Of a stretch of DNA of 64,000 nucleotides, positions 44,656-53,420 are shown in pieces. The position numbers were made by a program, and so were the translations under genes. Position 1 is the stretch's first letter. Every line of letters starts with the position of its first letter. This DNA comes from CAVYTF01 sp963771435 (GTDB taxonomy: Bacteria > Bacteroidota > Bacteroidia > Chitinophagales > Chitinophagaceae), in NCBI GenBank assembly GCA_963771435.1, contig CAVYTF010000003.1:62001-126000 (forward strand). Reading direction: 5' to 3'. Below the pieces are notes generated by a model. It saw only the letters and a list, made by a program, of their open reading frames with translations. It made no database searches and had not been told where the DNA came from.

Positions 44656-45246
44656 ATGACAGGAGAAAAGAAGATCACAGACTATATTCAAAAAGTAGTG
44701 CCGCTTACGGAGGAAGAAGCGGCCGAGTTCAGCGCGGCCTTTAAAGAAGTGAAAATTAAAAAGAGGCAATTTATTGTGCAGCCAGACTTTATTGTAAAAC
44801 ACAGAAACTTTGTTGTCACCGGCGCTTTCAGGGCTTATGTTGTGGGGGATAATGGCCAGGACAGCACCATAGCTTTTGCTATTGAGGACTGGTGGGTGAC
44901 GGACTACAACAGTTATATTTTACAAAAACCGGCCACCATGTTTGTGGTTGCGCTGGAAGACAGCGTGATCTTGCAGGTGTCTTATGAAAATGAGCAACGC
45001 CTGAAACAAGCCAATCATAAATTTGAAACTTTCTTCAGGATAAGGGCAGAGCGCACAGCAGCTTTTATGCAGCAAAGAATAATTGCCAACCTTACGCAAA
45101 CGGCGGAAGAACGCTATGATGATTTTATTGAAAAATACCCGCTGATAGTGCAAAGAGTGCCGCAATATGCGCTGGCCTCTTACCTCGGCATGACCACTGA
45201 ATTCCTGTCGCGCATAAGGCATAAAAAAGTTTCCAGAAAAGGTTGA
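44656..45246 (+). CDS. Crp/Fnr family transcriptional regulator
   Basis: A 196-residue protein with an N-terminal cyclic-nucleotide-binding-like beta-roll (about residues 20-115, including FVVTGAFRAYVVGDNGQDST and DWWVTDYNS) and a C-terminal winged helix at about 150-192 with YALASYLGMTTEFLSRIR. The typical cAMP-binding residues are not obvious, so the ligand is open, as in most Bacteroidota Crp-like proteins. It lies between the DUF6790-like gene and the carboxymuconolactone decarboxylase-family gene, which it may regulate. Confidence 0.88.
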   Translation: MTGEKKITDYIQKVVPLTEEEAAEFSAAFKEVKIKKRQFIVQPDFIVKHRNFVVTGAFRAYVVGDNGQDSTIAFAIEDWWVTDYNSYILQKPATMFVVALEDSVILQVSYENEQRLKQANHKFETFFRIRAERTAAFMQQRIIANLTQTAEERYDDFIEKYPLIVQRVPQYALASYLGMTTEFLSRIRHKKVSRKG

Positions 45247-45350
45247 ACTACATCAACCAAATTTCCTGACCTACATCATTTTTACGGGCTGCCGGCCGAT
45301 GCAATTTTGTGTTGTCAATAATGACGATAAAATTTTAAATCAAAGTAAAA

Positions 45351-45899
45351 ATGACAACGACAGAAACAAGAACCTTCACCGTTCCCACAAGAGCAGAAGT
45401 GTCTGAAAATAACCAGGCCAATTTTGACAAACTTCAAAAAGGGCTGGGTTTTGTTCCGAATTTGTATGCCTATTTCGCCAAAAATGAAACGGCATTGGGC
45501 GACTATATTGCTTTCCAGGGCCGAAAAAGCACCCTGCGCGCCAAGGAAAGAGAGGTCATTAACCTGGTAACGAGCCAGATAAACGGCTGCCGCTACTGCC
45601 AGTCGGCACATACCGTTTTGGGCAAAATGAACGGATTTACGGATGAACAGGTGCTGGAGATACGCCAAGGCACAGCCCCTTTTGACAGCAAATTAGATGC
45701 TTTGGCAAAATTTACCGCCTCCGTTGTTGAAAACCGCGGCCGGGCAAGCGAAGAAACCAAAGAAGCATTTTTTGAAGCGGGGTATGATGAAGCAAATATG
45801 ATAGACGTGGTTATTGTGGTGGGCGACAAAATAATCAGCAACTACATCCATAACCTGGCAGGGTTTGAAATTGACTTCCCGGTTGCAGAAAAACTGTAA
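45351..45899 (+). CDS. Carboxymuconolactone decarboxylase family (AhpD-like) protein
   Basis: A 182-residue protein with the AhpD-type active-site sequence NGCRYCQSAHTVLGK (CxxC plus His, about residues 80-94), and REVINLVTSQ just before. Members act as peroxidases or alkylhydroperoxidase partners, or as decarboxylases; a redox role is most likely given the CxxC. It is preceded at 104 bases by a Crp/Fnr-type regulator and followed by a strong terminator (45927-45978). Confidence 0.88.
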   Translation: MTTTETRTFTVPTRAEVSENNQANFDKLQKGLGFVPNLYAYFAKNETALGDYIAFQGRKSTLRAKEREVINLVTSQINGCRYCQSAHTVLGKMNGFTDEQVLEIRQGTAPFDSKLDALAKFTASVVENRGRASEETKEAFFEAGYDEANMIDVVIVVGDKIISNYIHNLAGFEIDFPVAEKL

Positions 45900-45926
45900 A
45901 CAGGCGGTAAAGCAGGGGAATTTTGG

Positions 45927-45978
45927 TTTGGCGTTGCCAAGGATCAGGTTTTTATCCCGGCAACGCCAAATTTTTTTT
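45927..45978 (+). terminator. Rho-independent terminator after the AhpD-like gene
   Basis: TTTGGCGTTGCC and GGCAACGCCAAA form a perfect 12-base-pair stem with a 20-base loop, followed by TTTTTTTT. Confidence 0.92.
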
Positions 45979-46038
45979 AAGGCAGTTATGCAGGTGTAAA
46001 TCCCTCACAGGCCATCTCCCCGCAAAATATCCTTTGTT

Positions 46039-46458
46039 ACAGCCGTCACAGTCCATCTCCTCACAAAAAGATGCCCTGTTACAGCCGTAAAAGGCCATCT
46101 CCTCATAAAAGATGCCATGTTACAGCCGTAAAAGGCCATCTCCTCATAAAAAGATGCCCTGTTACAGCCGTAAAAGGCCATCTCCTCATAAAAAGATGCC
46201 CTGTTACAGCCGTAAAAGGCCATCTCCTCATAAAAAGATGCCCTGTTACAGCCGTAAAAGGCCATCTCCTCATAAAAAGATGCCCTTTTACAGCCGTAAA
46301 AGGTCATCTCCTCACAAAAAGATGCCCTGTTACAGCCGTAAAGGGCCATCTCCCTCACAAAAAGATGCTTTGTTACAGCCGTAAAAAGCAATCTCCTCAT
46401 AAAAAGATGCTCTGTTACAGCCGTCACAGGCCGTTACCCCGTAGAGAATAGGCTTGTT
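46039..46458. repeat. Minisatellite, about ten 42-bp units (core ACAGCCGTAAAAGGCCATCT)
   Basis: Units of 42 bases start at 46039, 46081, 46122, 46164, 46206, 46248, 46290, 46332, 46375 and 46417; one unit has 41 and one 43 bases. Each carries ACAGCCGTAAAAGGCCATCT then CCTCATAAAAAGATGCCCTG. The outer units are more altered (CGTCACAG instead of CGTAAAAGG). Frames stay open on both strands only because 42 is a multiple of three. The 45900-46550 gap has nothing else apart from two terminators. Confidence 0.92.
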
Positions 46459-46496
46459 ACAGTTTTGCAGGACAGGGAAGGAGATTTAAGAAATCA

Positions 46497-46528
46497 AAAA
46501 AGGCTGCCTCTTCCGGGACAGCCTTTTT
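46497..46528. terminator. Bidirectional terminator between the minisatellite and gdhA
   Basis: AAAAAGGCTG and CAGCCTTTTT form the stem with a GC-rich loop, with A and T runs on either side. It serves the minus-strand gdhA gene whose stop is at 46551. Confidence 0.82.
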
Positions 46529-46550
46529 TGGTTTTATAGAGAATGTTCTA

Positions 46551-47969
46551 TTAAGGAAAAATTCCCAGTTCGGCATAGGAGGTGCCGACCTTGTTGATGG
46601 CGACGACGTAGGCAGCGGTGCGCATGTCGGGGATGGCGGGGTTGTTTTTCCATGTGTCCATTATTTCGCGGGTGGCTTCTATCATGGTTTCTTCGAGACC
46701 GCTGTGGACGAGCTCAGCTTCGCTGGCTCCGTGTTCAATGATTCTTTTTTCGTTAGGATTTACGGTTTTGCCGGTGAGCTCTTCTACCTGGCCGAGGATG
46801 TGTTTGTTCATGTTTTCGGTGAAGCGTTTTTCCATTCTGCCGTAGCGAACATGGCTGAGGTTTTTGAGCCATTCGAAATAGCTGACGGTGACGCCGCCGG
46901 CATTGAGATACATGTCGGGGATGACGAGGACACCTTTGGCGGAGAGGATGTCGTCGGCCTCAGGTGTGAGTGGGCCGTTGGCGGCTTCGCCTATTATTTT
47001 TGCTTTTATTCTATCGGCATTGTCTTTATTGATGACATTTTCCAATGCGGCTGGGATGAGGATGTCGCAATCGTATTCGAGGGCGTCTGTGTTTTTTTCG
47101 AAGTTGGTGGCGCCGGGAAAGTTAAGAATGCTGCCTGTTTTTTTACGGTGCTGGAAAACATCTTCTTCGTTGAGGCCGTCTTCGGAGTAAATGGAGCCTT
47201 CGTATTCTGCGATGGCAACGACCCTGGAGCCGTGCTCGCGGAAGAATTTTGCGCAATGGTAGCCGACATTGCCGAGGCCCTGCACTACAACGCGTTTTTC
47301 AATTACACCGAGGGTTAAGCCTGCTTTTTCCATAATGTCGGGCATGTTGCATACTTCGCGCACGCCGAAGAAAACGCCGAGGCCGGTGGCTTCTTTCCTG
47401 CCCCTAACGCCGCCTTGTGTGATGGGTTTGCCTGTTACGCAGGCGAGGCCGTCTATTTCGCCGGGGCGCATACTTTCGTAAGTGTCAACTATCCATGCCA
47501 TTTCGCGTTCGCCGGTCCCATAATCAGGAGCGGGGACGTCGGTGCCGGGGCCGATGAAGTTTTTACGGATAAGCTCGGCAGTGTACCTGCGGGTTATTTT
47601 TTGCAGCTCAAATTCGCTGTATTTGCGGGGGTTTATTTTGATGCCGCCTTTGGCACCGCCAAAAGGTACGTTTACAATGGCGCATTTATAGGTCATGAGG
47701 GAAGCAAGCGCCATTACTTCGTCCTGGTTTACTTCTTCACTGAAGCGGATGCCGCCTTTGCAGGGGGTTTTGTGCTGGCTGTGCTGCACACGGTAGGCTT
47801 CCATAACTTCGATGGAGCCGTCGTCCCTTTTAATGGGGAAACGCATTTGGTACACTGCGTTGCATTCCTTTATCTGGCTAAGCAACCCTTTTTCCCAAGA
47901 GGTGAATTTAGAGGCTTTGTCGAAACTTCTAACCACGTTTTCAAAAAAACTGTAATGATTTTCTGGCAT
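46551..47969 (-). CDS. gdhA: Glutamate dehydrogenase (Glu/Leu/Phe/Val family)
   Basis: A 472-residue protein with the family motifs PCKGGIRFSEEVNQDEVMALASLMTYK (catalytic Lys residues around the substrate site), VPFGGAKGGI, APDYGTGEREMAWI and the nucleotide-binding RVVVQGLGNVGY. It makes or breaks glutamate with 2-oxoglutarate, ammonia and NAD(P)H, linking nitrogen assimilation to the citric acid cycle (odhAB is also in the window). Coenzyme preference cannot be read safely. The reverse strand has long open frames due to high third-position G/C; these are not genes. Confidence 0.94.
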   Translation of the reverse strand: MPENHYSFFENVVRSFDKASKFTSWEKGLLSQIKECNAVYQMRFPIKRDDGSIEVMEAYRVQHSQHKTPCKGGIRFSEEVNQDEVMALASLMTYKCAIVNVPFGGAKGGIKINPRKYSEFELQKITRRYTAELIRKNFIGPGTDVPAPDYGTGEREMAWIVDTYESMRPGEIDGLACVTGKPITQGGVRGRKEATGLGVFFGVREVCNMPDIMEKAGLTLGVIEKRVVVQGLGNVGYHCAKFFREHGSRVVAIAEYEGSIYSEDGLNEEDVFQHRKKTGSILNFPGATNFEKNTDALEYDCDILIPAALENVINKDNADRIKAKIIGEAANGPLTPEADDILSAKGVLVIPDMYLNAGGVTVSYFEWLKNLSHVRYGRMEKRFTENMNKHILGQVEELTGKTVNPNEKRIIEHGASEAELVHSGLEETMIEATREIMDTWKNNPAIPDMRTAAYVVAINKVGTSYAELGIFP

Positions 47970-48037
47970 AAGAATATAATTTTTCGTTTTAAAAAAGGTT
48001 TGTAAGGTTTATTCTTTATTGGGCAATCGTTGAGTGA

Positions 48038-48271
48038 TCAATTCTTTTTATTCTTCTCCAGCTTTTTTATTTTCCTTTCTAAATTGATAAGGTAAATAAA
48101 AAGGCCGATGACAATTGTTGTTGCTATCGCAAGCACTACGTATATCTTCCCGTTGCTGCGCATGAAGTCTGTTTTGTCCTCGTCAGCGAGATCCATTTGC
48201 TGCTGCGCAAAACAGAAAATATTCATGAGGCAGAAAGCTATTATAAAGCCTGCTTTTTTTAATCTATGCAT
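48038..48271 (-). CDS. CcmD-like small membrane protein
   Basis: A 77-residue protein with a signal-like N-terminal helix (GFIIAFCLMNIFCFA), a short acidic stretch, a second helix (IYVVLAIATTIVIGLFIYLI) and a basic, charged tail (NLERKIKKLEKNKKN). Two-helix organisation and place next to the ccmC gene are those of Bacteroidota CcmD-family proteins, which stabilise the haem handling complex. It overlaps the end of ccmC by eight bases. Confidence 0.7.
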   Translation of the reverse strand: MHRLKKAGFIIAFCLMNIFCFAQQQMDLADEDKTDFMRSNGKIYVVLAIATTIVIGLFIYLINLERKIKKLEKNKKN

Positions 48272-48944
48272 TATTTAAAATGTTTTCTTCACAAATACGG
48301 TATCTAATTCTTAAAGTGGTTATCCAAACGCCAAGGAGCGCCCAACCAATTACTGCAGGCCAAAGAACGAGAGCGAGGCCCGTAGATGTATCATTTGGGT
48401 TCAGTGCGGGGTTGCCTTCGCTGCCGAGACCGCCCGGATGAAGAGATTCCTGCATTCTCGGGAGTATCCATAAGGCAGGAAAGAGCATGGCATAAGCAAA
48501 AACATTGTAAACAGCGCTGAGGCGTGAGCGTTTATCAGTGTCTGTGATAGAGCCACGTAAAATGAAGTAGGCAAAATAGATAAGCATGGCGATAGCTGCA
48601 CCATTTTGTTTGGGATCGCCGCTCCAGGGTGCACCCCATTGATAGTTTGCCCAAATGGCACCTGTAACTAACCCGAGTATCCCGAATATTACGCCTGTTC
48701 TTGCGTATTCGACAGCGTAAAAATCATGAACAATGTTTTGGGACTTTAAATACATGAGCGAATAAATAACGGAAACGGTGAGAAGCGACATCATTCCAAA
48801 CCACATGGGCACGTGAAAGAATTCTGAGCGGATGGATTGCTGCAACCTGCCGTCAAGAACAGGGACTTTTACCAGGAACCCCCAGGTACAGGTGTACATT
48901 AATAGAATGAATGATAAAATTTTCCACCAAGATCGACGAATCAT
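48264..48944 (-). CDS. ccmC: Cytochrome c maturation protein CcmC/CcsA family
   Basis: A 226-residue membrane protein with six predicted helices and the tryptophan-rich haem-binding segment IWANYQWGAPWSGDPKQNGA at about residues 97-116 (WWD-like). It also has conserved His in FFHVPMW and SLHPGG. It handles haem for attachment to periplasmic c-type cytochromes. It lies with ccmB upstream and a CcmD-like gene downstream, a normal Bacteroidota order. Confidence 0.9.
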   Translation of the reverse strand: MIRRSWWKILSFILLMYTCTWGFLVKVPVLDGRLQQSIRSEFFHVPMWFGMMSLLTVSVIYSLMYLKSQNIVHDFYAVEYARTGVIFGILGLVTGAIWANYQWGAPWSGDPKQNGAAIAMLIYFAYFILRGSITDTDKRSRLSAVYNVFAYAMLFPALWILPRMQESLHPGGLGSEGNPALNPNDTSTGLALVLWPAVIGWALLGVWITTLRIRYRICEENILNNA

Positions 48945-49058
48945 AATTGCTTTTTTATAAACTACTTCGGGTCAAGATGCGAAGAGAATGATCTTATTCG
49001 ACGAGGCAAAAGTAGGGGAAAGCATTGCAACAAACGCGCGTTAGTTTTTATTTTTTCT

Positions 49059-49718
49059 TTAATCCTTCCACAAAAAAGGAAATAAAATAATAGCCAGCAA
49101 AACAATCAATATATCGAGCGCAGTGAGTAACAAAATCATTTGCCACAAACCTGCTTGGGCAGTAAGCGCGAACGCAATCTTTGAGATCTTTGAAAGCAAT
49201 AGGATCTGTGGAATAATAATAGGAAAACCCATAATGGCCATTAAAGCTGCTTGTTGCTGCGCCTTTGCGGCAATTGCTGCGAGAAAGGTGAACACCAAAC
49301 TTAAACCAACGCCACCTAAACTTGCAATGCCGATGAATTGCAAGCCGTTTTCGAGAGGGTTGCCAAGCAATAATGTAAATATTCCTAAGCTTAGGAGGCT
49401 CATGACGCACATGAGCAGCGCATTGAATATCAATTTAGATATAATAAAATCTTTTGCACCCGCAATGGAATAAAAATACAACATGCGGCCTTTGTTTTCC
49501 TGCAAGAAGCTTTTGGCAACAGCGTTCACACAAACAAATAATTGTATTACCCAAAACATACTGTTCCAAACTTCCGCCTGTGGTTGCCCCAATGTCAGAT
49601 AAACTACAAAAATGGTTGAAGCAACGTAAAGAAGTACGCCATACAGGCTATACTGCTGGCGAATTTCAAGCAGGATGTCTTTTTTAATGAGGGTGATGAT
49701 GTGTTTGGTTGTGCTCAT
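49059..49718 (-). CDS. ccmB: Haem exporter / cytochrome c maturation protein CcmB
   Basis: A 219-residue membrane protein with six helices. It shows the CcmB pattern: an N-terminal LIKKDILLEIRQQYSLYGVLLY, and AVAKSFLQENKGRMLYFYSI with an amphipathic turn, then AAIAAKAQQQAALMAIMGFP. CcmB is the membrane part of the CcmAB ATPase that drives release of haem from its chaperone. The ATPase gene ccmA is not in the window. Its start overlaps the tdk stop by four bases. Confidence 0.88.
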   Translation of the reverse strand: MSTTKHIITLIKKDILLEIRQQYSLYGVLLYVASTIFVVYLTLGQPQAEVWNSMFWVIQLFVCVNAVAKSFLQENKGRMLYFYSIAGAKDFIISKLIFNALLMCVMSLLSLGIFTLLLGNPLENGLQFIGIASLGGVGLSLVFTFLAAIAAKAQQQAALMAIMGFPIIIPQILLLSKISKIAFALTAQAGLWQMILLLTALDILIVLLAIILFPFLWKD

Positions 49719-50284
49719 TCTATTTCATAATAACAATTGCGGCAGCGCGGCTCATACTTATCTTTTTCACCGAGCAAAATTTGTTGTGCTAATGCGATCT
49801 TTCGATAGGACATGTTTGCAATATTGCCGCATTTTACACAAATAGCGTGAAGCTTTGTGATATAGTCTGCTATTGCAAGCAATTGTGGAACAGGACCAAA
49901 GGGTTTGCCAAGGTAATCCATGTCAAGGCCTGCTACAATCACACGAATTCCCCTCAGTGCAAGCATTTCGCAAACATTCACAATTTCAGGATCTAAAAAT
50001 TGCGCTTCGTCAATTGCTACTACATCTGCATCCTGCACGTACAATAATATTTTCTGTGCAAAATCAACTGGTGTTGAGGGAAAGGCGTTTGCATCGTGGC
50101 TTACCACTTCGGTTTCAGAAAACCTTTTGTCAAAACTTGGCTTGAATATCTCTACCTTTTGGTTAGCTATTTTCACACGCTTTAGGCGCCGGATCAATTC
50201 CTCAGTCTTTCCGCTGAACATGGAGCCGCAGATCACTTCTATCCATCCTCGCTTGCCGCTTATTATAGCCGGTTCAATAAACAT
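49715..50284 (-). CDS. tdk: Thymidine kinase (type II)
   Basis: A 189-residue protein with the P-loop GSMFSGKTEELIRRL, the catalytic acidic motif VVAIDEAQFLD and the lasso domain zinc sites ICVKCGN and RCRNCYY near the C terminus. It phosphorylates thymidine with ATP in salvage. Length is normal. It shares a four-base overlap with ccmB. Confidence 0.95.
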   Translation of the reverse strand: MFIEPAIISGKRGWIEVICGSMFSGKTEELIRRLKRVKIANQKVEIFKPSFDKRFSETEVVSHDANAFPSTPVDFAQKILLYVQDADVVAIDEAQFLDPEIVNVCEMLALRGIRVIVAGLDMDYLGKPFGPVPQLLAIADYITKLHAICVKCGNIANMSYRKIALAQQILLGEKDKYEPRCRNCYYEIE

Positions 50285-50386
50285 CTTTTATAATTAATTA
50301 TTTTTTCACGATCATTTCATCTTATGCAAACGCCTTTCCTCATTACCTTTAGCCTTTTTCACTAATTGCCAAAATTATCACTTCTC

Positions 50387-51052
50387 ATGGAAAGATTGGG
50401 TGCATTGATCAGCAAATTAAAGGAACAATACGAAGAACACGCGGGTTTGCCAGCAATTGCCATTACTGCACAAATGATCGTTGCCGAGCTTCAACTACAA
50501 AATAACGCCAGGGATGGGAATAACCGGTTCAATAAAGTGTCAGTCATTATGCCTTCAGCAGCAACGGAAATAAAAGCGGAAAAAGAGGAAACTATCCCCA
50601 TAATAAAAGAAGAGGCTTTGCCGAAACCTGAACCAGTTCAGGTTAAGCAAACTCCTGTATGGATGGTTGAAACAAAAATTGAGGTGCCTACGCTTTTTGA
50701 ACCCAAGAAAGAAATTTTTGAGCTGAACGAAACCATCGGGACGAACGGTGAAAACAGCATCAATGAAAAACTTCGCGAAGAAAAAACTGAGCTTGGAAAC
50801 TCCTTACATAGTACTTCTGTAAAAGATTTAAAGAAGGCGATTGGTATCAACGACCGTTATCTTTTTATTAATGAATTATTTCGTGGAGATGAAACAAGAT
50901 ACGAAAGAAGTATCAAAACAATCAACTCTTTTAACATTCTTCCGGAAGCTGAATTCTGGATCCAGCGCGAACTAAAAGTAAAGTTTGGCTGGAATGAAAA
51001 GGGCGAAGCAGTCGCCCTGTTCGATCAGTTGGTTAAAAGGCGCTTTTCCTGA
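50387..51052 (+). CDS. Hypothetical helical protein
   Basis: The start MERLGALISKLKEQYEEHAG gives 221 residues. An N-terminal helical segment (GLPAIAITAQMIVAEL) is followed by a charged, low-complexity middle (KAEKEETIPIIKEE) and a C-terminal helical domain (DLKKAIGINDRYLFINELF, then IKTINSFNILPEAEFWIQRE). No signal or membrane helix. The C-terminal pattern resembles proteins found beside waaA/tdk in related genomes (recalled only in outline). It overlaps the end of waaA by 28 bases on the opposite strand. Confidence 0.7.
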   Translation: MERLGALISKLKEQYEEHAGLPAIAITAQMIVAELQLQNNARDGNNRFNKVSVIMPSAATEIKAEKEETIPIIKEEALPKPEPVQVKQTPVWMVETKIEVPTLFEPKKEIFELNETIGTNGENSINEKLREEKTELGNSLHSTSVKDLKKAIGINDRYLFINELFRGDETRYERSIKTINSFNILPEAEFWIQRELKVKFGWNEKGEAVALFDQLVKRRFS

Positions 51053-52309
51053 ATAAAGTGCAGCACTTTTTCTGTAGCTCCCGTCTTGCTTTTTACGTAA
51101 TCCATTGAGCTTTTGGATGCTTTTGCATAAAGAGCGTTATCATTCAACAGATCATTAAATATTTCTTCCAGTTCCAGCGCATTTTCAATGGTGAAACCGC
51201 CGCCAGCATCAATCAACTCTATTGCTTCAGCATATTTTTCATAAGTTGGCCCCAAAACAACGGGCTTTCCATACACAGCAGCTTCCAGCACATTGTGAAC
51301 ACCATCTCCTCCGAATGCCCCGCCAACATAACAAATAGTTGAGTAAGCATATAAACGGCTTAACATACCAATATTGTCAATGATCAATGTGTTGATGGCT
51401 GATGACTGATTTGGGATGTCTGATGTCTGATGCTTGATGTCTGATGGCTCATATTCAGAAAATAAAACAGAATTCTTATACAGCGTTTTACAATCATTTA
51501 TCCTGTCGCTTTCAATATTATGCGGCGCAATGATGAAGCGGATCTCCGGATGTGTGTTTACGAAATGGTCAAGTTCTTCATCGTCTTCCAGCCAGGTGCT
51601 TCCGCCGACTATTACAGGATAATTTTTGCAGAACTGTTCAATGACTTCTATCGGTTCAAAATAATCAGCGATCTCCATTACGCGGTCAAAGCGCGTATCG
51701 CCGTTGACAACAACATTATCCAGGTTTAAGGAGCGCAACAACGCAAGCGATACCTCATTTTGCACAAAAAAATAAGTGAAAAAATGCAGCATTTTCTTAT
51801 ACAATGATCCATACCAACGGAAAAAAGGCTGCTCCTTCCTGAAAATGGCGGAAACGAGCAGCAAAGGGATCTTTCGTTCCTTCGCTTCCTTCAAATGATA
51901 ATACCAAAACTCATATTTAATGAATAAAATGAGCGATGGTTTTGTTATTTCTAAGAATAATGCGGCATTCTTCTTTGTGTCAACCGGCAGGTAAAAAACA
52001 TAATCTGCGTACTGGTAATTTTTCTGCACCTCATAGCCGGAAGGAGAGAAGAAGGTTAATAAAATTTTGTAAGAAGGATAAACTTTTTTCAAACTTTCTA
52101 TCAGGGGCCTGCCCTGTTCAAACTCGCCCAAGGATGCACAATGCATCCAAATAACAGGATTTCTATTTTCTCCAAATGCTACATGCAATTTCTCAAAATT
52201 GTTCTTTCTGCCTTCTAACCAGCGCTTTGCCTTTGCATTGAAAGGGGCGATCATTGAAGCCGCAACGGAATATAAACAAGATAAATAAATTGTATAAAAA
52301 GGTTGCCAT
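51025..52309 (-). CDS. waaA: 3-deoxy-D-manno-octulosonic acid (Kdo) transferase, frame broken once
   Basis: The normal N terminus is encoded from 52309 (MATFLYNLFILFI), and one extra base near 52280 separates it from the remaining frame that continues SMIAPFNAKAKRW; the total is about 427 residues. The glycosyltransferase shows MHCASLGEFEQGRPL with the catalytic Glu, SAIFRKEQPFFRWYG, the CMP-Kdo site region GGAFGGDGVHNVLEAAVYGKPVV and GPTYEKY. It adds Kdo to lipid A. An in-frame insertion with SDIKHQTSDIPNQSSAI at about 51392-51450 comes from a simple repeat. The gene ends 28 bases inside the opposite gene. Confidence 0.92.
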
Positions 52310-52367
52310 CTTTACACAAAGAAAGTTGATTTTTTAAAATGAGCCGACAAACCTAAATTTTGTACAC

Positions 52368-53015
52368 ATGAGAGTATATTTTATCAGTGGCCTTGGTGCC
52401 GACGAAAGGGTATTTCAAAAATTAACGCTGCCCGAAAGCCTGGAGATCATCCACATTCATTGGCCGGAGATCGCAAAAGGAGAAAATTTGGAAAGTTATT
52501 GCCGTAAAATTGCCAAATTGGTTGATACAACGCAGGAATTTGCAATAGTTGGCCTTTCTTTCGGCGGCATGGTGGCCACGGAGCTAACGAAAATGCTAAA
52601 GCCGAAAATCACGATCATTATATCAAGCGTTTCAACGAGAAAGGAATTGCCTTTGAGTTATAAAAAAATAAGTGCTATAAGCTTTCAGAAAATTGTTCCG
52701 CGTTTTTTATTAAATAAAGTTTACCCATTTACGTACTGGTATTTTGGCGTAAAGGATAAAGCCGAAAAGTTATTGCTCAAACAAATAATGGCAGATACAT
52801 CAACCTATTTTTTAAAATGGGCGATAACCGAGATACTCATTTGGAAAAACGATAAGCGGCCTGAACGCTTTGTTCATATTCATGGAGACAACGATAATAT
52901 ATTTCCGATAAGCAATACAGAGGCGGATATTACAATAAAAGGTGGCGGCCATTTTATGGTTTATAATAAAGCAGCCGAAATAAGCCAAATATTGAAAGAA
53001 AAGCTGCTTAACTGA
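52368..53015 (+). CDS. Alpha/beta hydrolase
   Basis: A 215-residue protein with the nucleophile elbow VGLSFGGMVA (catalytic Ser near residue 67), the N-terminal FISGLGADERVFQKL, an acidic residue in HIHGDNDNIFPI and a C-terminal His in KGGGHFMVYN. The fold is typical for esterases and lipases; the substrate is not evident. The gene is single with a 21-bp minisatellite directly after its stop (53070-53237). Confidence 0.85.
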   Translation: MRVYFISGLGADERVFQKLTLPESLEIIHIHWPEIAKGENLESYCRKIAKLVDTTQEFAIVGLSFGGMVATELTKMLKPKITIIISSVSTRKELPLSYKKISAISFQKIVPRFLLNKVYPFTYWYFGVKDKAEKLLLKQIMADTSTYFLKWAITEILIWKNDKRPERFVHIHGDNDNIFPISNTEADITIKGGGHFMVYNKAAEISQILKEKLLN

Positions 53016-53069
53016 TGAAAATTTCAATTTTTTCATACAAGGATCTTCATTAAGGGGCAAAAAAGAGTG

Positions 53070-53237
53070 ATCATTGAACCGCTCAATAATATTGTTGAGC
53101 CGCTCAATAATGTTATTAAGCCATCCAATAATGTTGTTGAACCGCTCAATAACTTTGTTGAGCCATTCAATAATGTTGTTGAGTCTTCTAATAATGTTGT
53201 TGAGCCATCCAATAATGTTATTGAGCCACTCAATAAT
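53070..53237. repeat. Minisatellite, eight 21-bp units (core TTGTTGAGCC..CTCAATAAT)
   Basis: Eight units of 21 bases follow without gaps; the end of each unit (CAATAAT) and the start (GTTGTTGA or GTTATTGA) are conserved while the middle varies. It lies between the hydrolase gene and the aminotransferase gene, in the 53016-53420 gap, with no other gene seen. TACATTTG at 53391-53398 is the probable promoter of the aminotransferase. Confidence 0.9.
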
Positions 53238-53390
53238 TACGTTAGGTGTGCCACTACGACGAAAAGCTGAAGTATAAGTATTAATTTTTCATAATAAACA
53301 ATATTGCACAAGTATAACAAATGAATTAAAAAATTTTTGGTTGGCGTTGATTGTTTTTCAAGCAGGAATAATAGCCCTGCCATTTTTAAT

Positions 53391-53398
53391 TACATTTG
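53391..53398 (+). promoter_or_regulatory. Predicted -7 element of the aminotransferase gene (TACATTTG)
   Basis: TACATTTG fits TAnnTTTG and lies 22 bases before the ATG at 53421. Confidence 0.55.
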
Positions 53399-53420
53399 CG
53401 CCTTAAATAACTTTTCCCCG

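Noticed and set aside
46039..46458. CRISPR-like array or repeat protein gene
   Set aside because: The units follow without unique spacers, frames on both strands are open only because of the 42-base period, and no start signal or homolog-like sequence is present.
46704..48005. Long open frames antisense to gdhA
   Set aside because: They mirror the gdhA codons, and gdhA has all catalytic motifs; antisense frames of this kind arise from codon bias.
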